From Candidatus Competibacteraceae bacterium (GTDB lineage Bacteria > Pseudomonadota > Gammaproteobacteria > Competibacterales > Competibacteraceae): a DNA stretch of 64,000 nucleotides. The DNA is taken from NCBI GenBank assembly GCA_003989085.1, contig RXIV01000001.1:620001-684000 (forward strand), in the 5' to 3' direction. Of the stretch, positions 11,274-18,905 are shown one piece after another. Position numbers and translations under genes: made by a program. Every line of letters starts with the position of its first letter. Within the stretch, counting starts at the first letter, position 1. The notes beneath the pieces were generated by a model. The model saw only the letters and a program-made list of their open reading frames with translations, searched no databases and was not told the origin of the DNA.

Positions 11274-11876
11274 ATGTCCACAACATTATCGGATGGTCGC
11301 CGCCTGCTGCTGGCCTCGACTTCGCCATTCCGCCGCGAACTGCTGGCGCGTCTTGCTTTGCCGTTTACAGTGCAGGCTCCGCAGGTCGATGAAACCCGCC
11401 TGCCGGGCGAATCAGCACCGGAGTTGGTTGCTCGGCTGGCGGAAGGGAAAGCCGAAGCGGTGGCGCGGCGGCAGGGGTCGGCGGCGCTGATTATTGGTTC
11501 GGACCAGGCGGCGGTTCTGGAGGGCGTGATCATCGGCAAGCCCGGAGACCATGAACAGGCGGTGGCGCAATTGCAGCAAGCATCAGGGCGCACCGTCGTT
11601 TTTCATACTGGATTGTGCCTGCTGGACAGCGCCAGCGCTTGGCGGCAGATCGCAGTCGAGGAGTTTCGTGTCGTATTCCGGGTGCTGACGCCGGCCATGA
11701 TCGAGCGCTATCTGCGTCGGGAGCAGCCTTATCAATGCGCGGGCAGTTTCAAATCCGAAGGGCTGGGGATCGCGCTGTTCGATCGGCTGGAAGGGGACGA
11801 CCCAACTAGCCTGATTGGCCTGCCGCTGATCCGGTTGACCCGGATGCTGGAAGCAGCAGGGGTCGTGGTGCTTTGA
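11274..11876 (+). CDS. yceF: Maf family nucleotide pyrophosphatase (YceF-like)
   Basis: A 200-residue protein opening with LLLASTSPFRRELLARL, the SxSxxR nucleotide-binding motif of Maf proteins, followed by VDETRLPGESAPELVARLAEGKA and IIGSDQAAVLEG. The family hydrolyses modified or non-canonical nucleoside triphosphates; the YceF branch prefers m7GTP, and its usual location divergent from yceD-rpmF supports that branch. Start ATG at 11274 follows GAAGGA. The gene faces away from yceD with a 110-bp shared intergenic region. Confidence 0.9.
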   Translation: MSTTLSDGRRLLLASTSPFRRELLARLALPFTVQAPQVDETRLPGESAPELVARLAEGKAEAVARRQGSAALIIGSDQAAVLEGVIIGKPGDHEQAVAQLQQASGRTVVFHTGLCLLDSASAWRQIAVEEFRVVFRVLTPAMIERYLRREQPYQCAGSFKSEGLGIALFDRLEGDDPTSLIGLPLIRLTRMLEAAGVVVL

Positions 11877-11953
11877 TAGGTTCGCACTCACTTGAGCAAC
11901 ACCCGTTTGCGCAAGCCGGCCAGTGGCGGATCGATCCGGCGCAGCAGCGTCCA

Positions 11954-13780
11954 TTATGGATTGCCTCCGCCCAATAGCCGATCCTCGGCCTCGTGAGCGG
12001 CCTGCTCCTGCTGCTGCAACGCCCACATCTGGGCGTATAGCCCGTCTTGTTGCAATAACTCGCGGTGATTGCCCTGCTCGCGCACCCGGCCCTGATCCAG
12101 CACCAAAATCTCATCGGCATCGACAATGGTGGATAGCCGATGGGCGATGACCAGGGTGGTGTGTTCCGCCGCCACCGCTCGCAGCGCCTGTAGGATGGCC
12201 TGTTCGGAATGACTGTCCAGCGCTGAAGTCGCCTCATCGAAAATCAGGATGCGCGGGCGCTTGAGAATGGCGCGGGCAATGGCGACTCGTTGCTTTTCGC
12301 CACCCGATAGTTTTAGGCCGCGTTCCCCGACCACCGTGTCATAACCTGCTGGCAGTGCGGTGATGAAGTCGTGCAGTTGCGCCATTTTGGCGGCGGCGGC
12401 GATCTCATCAGCACTGACGCCGGGCCGGGCGTAGGCCAGGTTGTAATACAACGTGTCGTTGAACAGCACTGTGTCCTGCGGGACGATGCCAATCGTGGCT
12501 CGCAGGCTTTGCTGGGTGACGGCCTGAATGTCCTGTCCGTCAATCAAAATCCGCCCGTCGCTCACATCGTAGAAGCGGAACAACAGCCGCGCCAGTGTCG
12601 ATTTGCCCGCGCCGCTGGCGCCCACCACCGCCAGTTTGCGCCCCGGCGGCACGATGAAGTTCACATCAAACAGGATTTGCCGCTCAGGCTGATAGCCAAA
12701 GTTGACCCGTTCAAAGCGTAATTCGCCTCGCGTCGCCTGCAATGGCGCGGCGGCGGGTGCGTCGCAAACTTCAGGACTGCGCTCGAATAGCCGAATTAAG
12801 TCGTCCATATCCACCAGCGCGTATTTAATCTGCCGGTAGACGATGCCGAGGAAGTTCAATGGAATAAACAGTTGCAGCAGCAGGGCGTTGACCAGCACCA
12901 GATCGCCAAGGGTCAACTGGCCGGCGGCCACCCGGTCGGCGGCTGTCCACATGATGGCGGTGACGCCAACCGCGATGATCGCGCCCTGGCCGAAATTGAG
13001 CGCCGACATCGAGGTCTGGCTGAGGACGGCGCTGTTTTCCCATTGCGCCAAGGTGGCGTCGCAGCGGCGCAGCTCCCAGTCCTCGTTGCCGAAGTATTTG
13101 ACTGTTTCGTAGTTGATTAGACTATCCAGCGCTTCGTTGCCTGCCTGCGATTCCAGCCGGTTCATCGCATGGCGATGTTCCATCCGCCAGTTGGTGATCG
13201 CCAAGGTAAACGCGACATAAGCAGCGACACTACCGAAGATAATCAATGCAAAAATCGCGGGATAGCGGCTCAGCAGCAATCCCCCCGCCAGCAGAAATTC
13301 CACCAGCACCGGCAAGATGCTGAACGCCAGATAATTGAGTAGGGTGCTGAGGCTGCGGGCGCCGCGTTCGAGATCGCGGCTGATCGCGCCGGTTTTGCGC
13401 TCCAGGTGAAAGCGCAGCGACAAATCATGCAGATGCGCCAGTGTCCGTACCGTCAGCCGGCGCATCGCCCGGTAGCGAACCCTGGCGAACACTACATCGC
13501 GTAGCTCACTGAACAGGGCATTGCCAAGCTTCAGCGCCCCATAAGCCAGCAGCAGGGTGGTCGGTAGTACGAGGGTCGCCAGCCGGCTGTCCAGACTGTC
13601 CACGATCTGCTTGAGCGCCAGCGGGGCACCGACATTAGCGAGCTTGGCTAGCGCCAGACAAGCCATCGCCAGCCAGACCCGGCCACGATACTCCCAGAGA
13701 TACGGTAATAAGGCGCGCAGGTTGGTTCGGTCGTGGCGTTCCTGGCGGGACGTTTCCACCGGACGGAGATCAGGACGCAT
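11954..13780 (-). CDS. ABCB-type ABC transporter (ATM1-like exporter)
   Basis: A 608-residue half-transporter with fused membrane and ATPase domains. About six membrane helices occupy residues 25-320. The ATPase has Walker A GASGAGKST, signature LSGGEKQRVAIARA and Walker B ILIFDEATSALDS, then the H-loop VIAHRLSTI. The N-terminus LLPYLWEYRGRVWLAMACLA and the region LKQIVDSLDS resemble bacterial ATM1 homologues that export glutathione conjugates or metal-thiol complexes. Substrate is inferred only. The C-terminal tail after the ATPase is rich in Gln and Glu. It stands alone on the minus strand, 77 bp from the maf stop. Confidence 0.85.
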   Translation of the reverse strand: MRPDLRPVETSRQERHDRTNLRALLPYLWEYRGRVWLAMACLALAKLANVGAPLALKQIVDSLDSRLATLVLPTTLLLAYGALKLGNALFSELRDVVFARVRYRAMRRLTVRTLAHLHDLSLRFHLERKTGAISRDLERGARSLSTLLNYLAFSILPVLVEFLLAGGLLLSRYPAIFALIIFGSVAAYVAFTLAITNWRMEHRHAMNRLESQAGNEALDSLINYETVKYFGNEDWELRRCDATLAQWENSAVLSQTSMSALNFGQGAIIAVGVTAIMWTAADRVAAGQLTLGDLVLVNALLLQLFIPLNFLGIVYRQIKYALVDMDDLIRLFERSPEVCDAPAAAPLQATRGELRFERVNFGYQPERQILFDVNFIVPPGRKLAVVGASGAGKSTLARLLFRFYDVSDGRILIDGQDIQAVTQQSLRATIGIVPQDTVLFNDTLYYNLAYARPGVSADEIAAAAKMAQLHDFITALPAGYDTVVGERGLKLSGGEKQRVAIARAILKRPRILIFDEATSALDSHSEQAILQALRAVAAEHTTLVIAHRLSTIVDADEILVLDQGRVREQGNHRELLQQDGLYAQMWALQQQEQAAHEAEDRLLGGGNP

Positions 13781-13820
13781 GGCGGTTAGCCTGGAAAAAC
13801 GGATGATTAGCCTGAAAAGA

Positions 13821-13848
13821 CCAAGGCCACCCGGTGGGATGGCCTTGG
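13821..13848 (-). terminator. Terminator downstream of the cytochrome c gene
   Basis: A 9-bp perfect stem (CCAAGGCCA with TGGCCTTGG) around a 10-nt loop. On the minus strand it is followed by TCTTTT and lies about 35 bp past the cytochrome stop; on the plus strand it is followed by CGTTTT, so it may act in both directions. Confidence 0.75.
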
Positions 13849-13882
13849 CGTTTTGATAGCGACGGTGGCGGCAAACAGCGGG

Positions 13883-14380
13883 TTATTTGGCTGCCTCGTC
13901 CGTCTTGATGCCGGTTTCACCGAGCATGTAGACAATGGCGTCGTGAATATTGGCCTCAGTCAGCGAGGGATCACCCCCCTTAGCCGGCATAGCGCGAACG
14001 CCAGACAGGGCGTTGTTAGCCAGGGTGTTCAGGCCTTGAGCGAAACGTGGCTCCCACAGTTCCTTGACACCGACTTTAGGAGCGCCCAATACGCCGGCGG
14101 CATGGCAGTTAATGCAGACCTTGTTATAGACCTCCTGACCGGTCAGCTTGATTTCAGCGCCAGCCGGCTTGGGTACAGCAATAGCGACCTGCGCTACCGG
14201 CTTGATGCGTTCGATCACGGCGACTCCCTTGCGTGAACCGTCGTCTGGCGGAACCCGGCTAATGACCCCGATAAGGGCGGCGACCAGAAACAGTACGGTT
14301 GCCAGCAGCGTCAGTGCTGAGACCAAGGCGATGGATGTCGTGAAAACGGATTTATCGGTTTGCAAAACGTGGGAACTCAC
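13883..14380 (-). CDS. Membrane-anchored cytochrome c (cytochrome c5 family)
   Basis: A 165-residue protein with one N-terminal membrane helix (SIALVSALTLLATVLFLVAALIG) and a single heme c site CINCH about residue 90, followed by the MPAKGGDPSLTEANIHDAIVYML segment that contributes the axial methionine (RAMPAKGG). Length and the C-terminal motif fit cytochrome c5, a small periplasmic electron carrier. No oxidase genes are nearby. A putative promoter with TATAAT (14493-14498, minus strand) lies about 115 bp upstream. Confidence 0.88.
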   Translation of the reverse strand: MSSHVLQTDKSVFTTSIALVSALTLLATVLFLVAALIGVISRVPPDDGSRKGVAVIERIKPVAQVAIAVPKPAGAEIKLTGQEVYNKVCINCHAAGVLGAPKVGVKELWEPRFAQGLNTLANNALSGVRAMPAKGGDPSLTEANIHDAIVYMLGETGIKTDEAAK

Positions 14381-14492
14381 ACTCTCACCTCGCTGGACGC
14401 TGGAGAGTCTTCGCAGCGGCGTTGGTTAGCAGGAAGATTTTAGTTTGGGGTAGTTATCTTTAAATGGATTGGGCAGGGACTTAAACATAGCG

Positions 14493-14520
14493 ATTATAGT
14501 GTTATTCAGCTTGACCGGAA
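14493..14520 (-). promoter_or_regulatory. Possible promoter of the cytochrome c gene
   Basis: On the minus strand a perfect TATAAT (14498-14493) is preceded at 16 bp by TTCCGG, a weak -35. It points at the cytochrome c start about 115 bp away. The rest of 14381-14645 shows no gene. Confidence 0.4.
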
Positions 14521-14645
14521 ACGGATTTCGCCATGTGGACTGCCGGGGTTGCCGAATGTTAGTAGTGAGGTTGATTTCTGAAAAATTTCGGCAGGGGCTA
14601 GACGCGGAATCGTTATCATGGGTATCCTAGCAATCCTTTCTCCAT

Positions 14646-14722
14646 GCGCCCGTAGCTCAGTTGGATAGAGTGTCGGCCTCCGAAGCCGAAGGTCGTGGGT
14701 TCAAGTCCCGCCGGGCGCGCCA
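14646..14722 (+). tRNA. tRNA-Arg (anticodon CCG)
   Basis: A 77-nt cloverleaf: acceptor GCGCCCG pairs with CGGGCGC, the D arm is GCTCAGTTGGATAGAGT, the anticodon stem TCGGC/GCCGA closes loop CTCCGAA with CCG at 14680-14682, the T arm is GTGGGTTCAAGTCCCGC, and CCA is encoded. It reads CGG codons. An integrase remnant begins 107 bp downstream, so this gene was probably an integration site for a mobile island. Confidence 0.96.
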
Positions 14723-14828
14723 AGTTTTTCATGTAGTTATCTCCGCAGTTGCCGTAGTGATCCCGCCAAGTTTACGTCAGGTCGCGCCAGATGATGACAG
14801 GTGACGACACGACCTTCGGCCCTGAAGG

Positions 14829-14998
14829 CTACGCCGCCTCCAACATCGCCACCGCCCCGCGCAACCGATCCGGGGCCAAGTGCGCATAGCGTTCAATCAT
14901 TTCAATAGAGGTATGGCCGAGCAGGTCGCGCACCTCAGTCAACGGCGCCCCGACCTGAACCAACCAACTCGCGAAGGTATGGCGCAGATCGTGAAAGT
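14829..14998 (-). pseudogene. 3' remnant of a tyrosine recombinase (integrase)
   Basis: Only the last 55 or so residues survive: [16 protein letters not shown] supplies the HxxR catalytic box, [16 protein letters not shown] carries the second His and the nucleophile Tyr. The 5' part is missing and replaced at about base 15000 by an IS1-like transposase fragment. The position next to a tRNA gene is typical for island or prophage integrases. No matching island or tRNA 3' repeat is found in the window, so the island itself seems lost. Confidence 0.8.
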
Positions 14999-15234
14999 AT
15001 TCACATAACCTTGCAACCAGCGTTCCGATACGCCAGTGACACGGGCAATGCCTGCTAAAGGGATTTTTCAAGCAAGAGTTTATCGATGAGTTGTTTGGTC
15101 GCCTCAGAAATCGGCTGTTTTTTGGGATTTTCTACAAATTGCCTGCCACAAGAATTGTATTTAAATTTAGGTTTTCCGTTACCCAAGCTGCCATTTTTGG
15201 CGATGTGGTTAGAGGAACAGCTTGGGCAATTCAT
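14999..15234 (-). pseudogene. IS1-family InsA-like transposase fragment, frameshifted
   Basis: The ATG at 15234 starts MNCPSCSSNHIAKNGSLGNG, an IS1-type zinc-finger N-terminus, continuing through [20 protein letters not shown] to LLLEKSL and a stop at 15055. In the next frame the same protein resumes as [19 protein letters not shown], so one base has been lost in the A run near 15069-15073. The second zinc pair is also damaged: the first Cys of CxxCGRQF is Tyr (YNSCGRQF). The fragment runs straight into the integrase remnant at about 15000, and no InsB or right end is present. Upstream, bases 15235-15310 may be the left end of the element. Confidence 0.75.
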
Positions 15235-15384
15235 TGTTAAGCCTCTTTGGATTTTTCGATCAGCATATTCTATCGTAGTATTACTCAAATTTCAGGACCA
15301 CCGATTATCTATCGTTTTGCTGATGTGTCATTCCCTAGCCAGCGTCCAGTGCTGGCCAAGTGGTAAAATCACATAGTCTCCTAA

Positions 15385-17520
15385 TTACCGGCGCCGATGC
15401 CGTAATACAACCAGTGATCGGCCTTGCACTGGGTACGGTTCTTCGGGTGGATGATCGCTACCGCTTACCGGTTGTCCTTGTGGTAAAGCGGTATCAATCA
15501 TCACTTCAAACAGTGTTTGATCTCGCAATACCGGTAACACAAACAGGATTTCCTCGTGATGGGCGTTGAACAGCAGTAGAAAGTCATCATCTTCCAATGG
15601 ATGTCCACGCTCATCCCAGTCGCCCAATCCATCACCCGGCAGATAGAGTCCCAAACAGCGAGCGTAATCGTGTGTCCATTCCTCATCGTCAATCTCCCGG
15701 CCATCAGGATTAAACCAGAGAATATCGCGGATACCATCGCCATGAATTCCCCGGAAGAAATGGCGGCGGCGGAAAGTAGGATGCTCGCGGCGTAACTGAA
15801 TCAGGCTTTGGGTGAAAGCCAGCAATCGTCGGTTCTCAGGTAACCAGGAAATATCCCAGTCCAGCCAGCTGATTTCATTATCCTGGCAATAAGCGTTGTT
15901 ATTGCCGCGCTGAGTTCGTCCAACTTCATCACCAGCCAATAACATCGGCACTCCCTGCGAAAGTAACAGTGTCGCCAGCAAATTGCGCCGCTGGTGTAAG
16001 CGTAATTCCAAAATGGCCGGATCCGTTGTATCCCCCTCCGCTCCACAATTCCAGCTACGATTATGCGATTCACCATCCTGGTTATTTTCCCCATTAGCTT
16101 CATTATGGCGCTCGTTGTAACTCACCAGATCGTAGAGTGTGAAACCATCATGTGCAGTAATGAAATTGATGCTGGTGGGTGGACGGCGATCATTATGCTG
16201 ATAAAGATCGGCAGAACCAGTGAGTCGATAAGCCAGATCGCCGATTAAACCGCTCTCACCGCGCCAGTAGTCGCGTACCACGTCACGATACTTACCGTTC
16301 CACTCGCTCCAGCCCACTGGGAATTGACCAACCTGATAGCCGTTTTCACCCACGTCCCACGGTTCAGCAATCAGTTTGACTTGTGACAATACCGGATCCT
16401 GCTGAATTACATCCATAAATGCGCCGCCCTGGTCGATTTCGCCGTCGGTCTCCCGCGCCAAGGTTGCAGCCAAATCAAAGCGAAAACCGTCAACATGCAT
16501 CTCTTGCGCCCAGTAGCGCAGGCTGTCCATGACCAATTGCAGCACACGTGGGTGCGCGGTGTTCAGGGTATTGCCACAACCGGTGTAGTCCATGTAATAA
16601 CGCGGATGTTCCGGGGACAGCCGATAATAAACCGCGTTATCAATGCCCTTGAAATTCAGGGTGGGGCCAAGTTGGTTGCCTTCCGCCGTATGGTTGTAGA
16701 CGACGTCAAGAATGACTTCAATTCCGGCTGAGTGTAGAGTCTTGACCATGCTCTTGAATTCAGCAACCGGATTATCTGAAGCAGCATAGCGGGGATTCGG
16801 GGCGAAATAACCAAGTGTGCTGTAGCCCCAGTAATTACGTAGTCCTTGATCCAGCAATAGTCGTTCATCAGTAAAATAATGGATTGGTAATAACTCAACC
16901 GCTGTGACGCCTAATGCTTTCAGGTAGTCAACAATGACGCCACATCCCAACCCGGCATAAGTGCCGCGTAATTCTGGCGGCAACTGGGAGTGGCGCATGG
17001 TAAAACCACGAACGTGCAGTTCATAAATCAGCGTGTCATGCCAGGGAACACGCGGTGGGCGGTCATCTCCCCAGACAAAAGCCGTATCCACAACTTGGCA
17101 TTTTGGCATTCCCTGCGCGCTGTTGCGGGTATTAAAACTGAGGTCTTCACCGCGCCCGCCAATCCGGTAGCCAAATTGGGCGTCGCTCCAGTGTATTGGC
17201 CCAATCATCGCTTTGGCGTAGGGATCGAGTAGCAATTTATGGGCGTTAAACCGGTGACCTTCTTCCGGCGCGTAGAGACCATGAACCCGGTAGCCATATA
17301 GCAGTCCAGGCCGGGCTTCCGGCAAATAACCATGCCAAACTTGGCCCGTTCGTTCTCGCAATGGAATTTGCTCTACTTCGTGCTTGCCCTTGGCGTCGAA
17401 TAGACACAACACGACTTGTTCAGCATTTTGTGAGAACAGGGCGAAATTAACGCCCTCACCATCCCAGGTTGCACCCAGTGGATACGGCCGGCCCGGCCAG
17501 AGGGTAGTCGGTTTATTCAT
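15385..17520 (-). CDS. glgX: Glycogen debranching enzyme GlgX
   Basis: A 711-residue GH13 isoamylase-type enzyme that cleaves alpha-1,6 branches of glycogen after phosphorylase trimming. The N-terminal CBM48 region (PLGATWDGEGVNFALFSQNA) is followed by ILDVVYNHTAEGN, the nucleophile motif VDGFRFDLA (about residue 345), the acid region LIAEPWDVG (about 385) and FITAHDGFTLYDLV. The ATG at 17520 is used; the codon before it is TTG. It is the last gene of the glgE-treS-glgC-glgX block, 152 bp from glgC, with a strong hairpin between. Base use is slightly more AT-rich than in treS. Confidence 0.93.
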   Translation of the reverse strand: MNKPTTLWPGRPYPLGATWDGEGVNFALFSQNAEQVVLCLFDAKGKHEVEQIPLRERTGQVWHGYLPEARPGLLYGYRVHGLYAPEEGHRFNAHKLLLDPYAKAMIGPIHWSDAQFGYRIGGRGEDLSFNTRNSAQGMPKCQVVDTAFVWGDDRPPRVPWHDTLIYELHVRGFTMRHSQLPPELRGTYAGLGCGVIVDYLKALGVTAVELLPIHYFTDERLLLDQGLRNYWGYSTLGYFAPNPRYAASDNPVAEFKSMVKTLHSAGIEVILDVVYNHTAEGNQLGPTLNFKGIDNAVYYRLSPEHPRYYMDYTGCGNTLNTAHPRVLQLVMDSLRYWAQEMHVDGFRFDLAATLARETDGEIDQGGAFMDVIQQDPVLSQVKLIAEPWDVGENGYQVGQFPVGWSEWNGKYRDVVRDYWRGESGLIGDLAYRLTGSADLYQHNDRRPPTSINFITAHDGFTLYDLVSYNERHNEANGENNQDGESHNRSWNCGAEGDTTDPAILELRLHQRRNLLATLLLSQGVPMLLAGDEVGRTQRGNNNAYCQDNEISWLDWDISWLPENRRLLAFTQSLIQLRREHPTFRRRHFFRGIHGDGIRDILWFNPDGREIDDEEWTHDYARCLGLYLPGDGLGDWDERGHPLEDDDFLLLFNAHHEEILFVLPVLRDQTLFEVMIDTALPQGQPVSGSDHPPEEPYPVQGRSLVVLRHRRR

Positions 17521-17631
17521 CAATTATCCAATCCAGAATCCAAGTGTTCACCAAACCAAACCACAGCACAGCGCTAAAGAGCAACCCCAGAATAGCGATA
17601 GTGCAATTGAACGTCTGTGTATGGTTTGGTC

Positions 17632-17655
17632 CCCCGCCACTACTTAGTGTCGGGG
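17632..17655. other. Hairpin between glgC and glgX
   Basis: CCCCGCCACTA (17632-17642) can pair with TAGTGTCGGGG (17645-17655) with a single mismatch. On the plus strand AAAGTTTT follows; in the direction of glgC-to-glgX transcription there is no T-run. It may be an RNA processing or partial termination signal that separates glgX from the upstream genes. Confidence 0.45.
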
Positions 17656-17672
17656 AAAGTTTTAAACCAGAC

Positions 17673-18905
17673 TCATTCGCTGAACGACCGCAGACTCTTA
17701 GTAACTTCACCCGGTGCTACAACAGTAATGCCATCAGCTGTTACGGTATAACGCTGGCGGTCGATTTCTGGATCAAAACCAATACGGCTGCCCTCTTCAA
17801 TCACGTTGTACTGACCGACAATGACGCGCCGCAATCGGGAACCGCGCTTGATCCAGACATAGTCCTGAATCACGCAATCTTCCAGTTCCACGTCATCCTC
17901 AATAATGACTTCGCGACGAATCAGGGAATTACGGAGCGAAGCCTGACGGACCATCGACCCAGCGGCAATCACACTGTTATGTACTTGGGCATCGAGAAGT
18001 CGCGCCACTGGCCCCTGATAATTACTGGAGAAGATTCGCCATTGCGGATTGAACATGTCAAAGCGTGGGTTCAGCCCCAGCAAATCCTGGTGCGCCTCAA
18101 AATAGGCATCCAGCGTTCCTACATCGCGCCAATACGCCTGTTCTTCATACGGCTTGGTGCCCGGCACCTTGTTGGTGGCGAAGTCATAAGCGAACAGCCG
18201 ATGGGTTTCTTTCAACTTTGGCAATACATTATGGCCGAAATCATGCTCACCGCGCTGATTGGCTTCCTTGAGCGCCTGCACCAAGATTTTGGCGTCAAAC
18301 AGGTAATTACCCATTGAGGCATAAGAGCGCGTTGGATCGGACGGCATCGGGGCTGGATTAGCTGGCTTTTCCTGAAATTCACTCACCCGACCCGCATGAT
18401 CAGCGGCAATCACTCCAAACGCGCTCGCGTCGGCAATGGGCACTGGTAAAGCAGCTACTGTGACATCAGCGGCCCGCTCATAGTGAAAATCTACCATCTG
18501 CTGAATATCCATCCGGTAGATATGATCAGCACCGAACACGATAACTAGATCTGGATCGTGTAATTGAATTAGATTGATATTCTGATAGACCGCATCAGCT
18601 GTTCCCTGAAACCAGTCGCCGCCGCGCATCATTTGCGGCGGCACAACCGTGACGAATTCCTCATTTCGCATCGGCGACACGACCCACGCCTTGCGGACGT
18701 GTTCAATTAGCGACTGCGATTTGTATTGCACCAGCATATAAATCGCCTGAATTCCGGAATTCAGCAGATTGCTTAATACAAAGTCGACAATTCGGTAGCG
18801 ACTGCCAAAGGGTAAGGATGGTTTGGAATTATCAGCCGTGAGTGGTTGCAGACGGGAACCTTCACCGCCGGCCATGACAAATGCCAAAATTTTCGGTTTT
18901 TTCAT
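17673..18905 (-). CDS. glgC: Glucose-1-phosphate adenylyltransferase
   Basis: A 410-residue ADP-glucose pyrophosphorylase. The N-terminus FVMAGGEGSRLQPLTADNSK is the nucleotide-binding and regulatory signature; RYRIVDFVLSNLLNSGI, VFGADHIYRMD and EEQAYWRDVGTLDAYFEAH carry substrate-binding residues, and a left-handed beta-helix follows (NSVIAAGSMVRQASLRNSLI). It makes ADP-glucose, used by GlgA or by GlgM to make maltose-1-phosphate. Neither glgA nor glgB is in the window. Its ATG shares one base with the treS stop (TAATG), so the two are co-translated. Confidence 0.95.
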   Translation of the reverse strand: MKKPKILAFVMAGGEGSRLQPLTADNSKPSLPFGSRYRIVDFVLSNLLNSGIQAIYMLVQYKSQSLIEHVRKAWVVSPMRNEEFVTVVPPQMMRGGDWFQGTADAVYQNINLIQLHDPDLVIVFGADHIYRMDIQQMVDFHYERAADVTVAALPVPIADASAFGVIAADHAGRVSEFQEKPANPAPMPSDPTRSYASMGNYLFDAKILVQALKEANQRGEHDFGHNVLPKLKETHRLFAYDFATNKVPGTKPYEEQAYWRDVGTLDAYFEAHQDLLGLNPRFDMFNPQWRIFSSNYQGPVARLLDAQVHNSVIAAGSMVRQASLRNSLIRREVIIEDDVELEDCVIQDYVWIKRGSRLRRVIVGQYNVIEEGSRIGFDPEIDRQRYTVTADGITVVAPGEVTKSLRSFSE

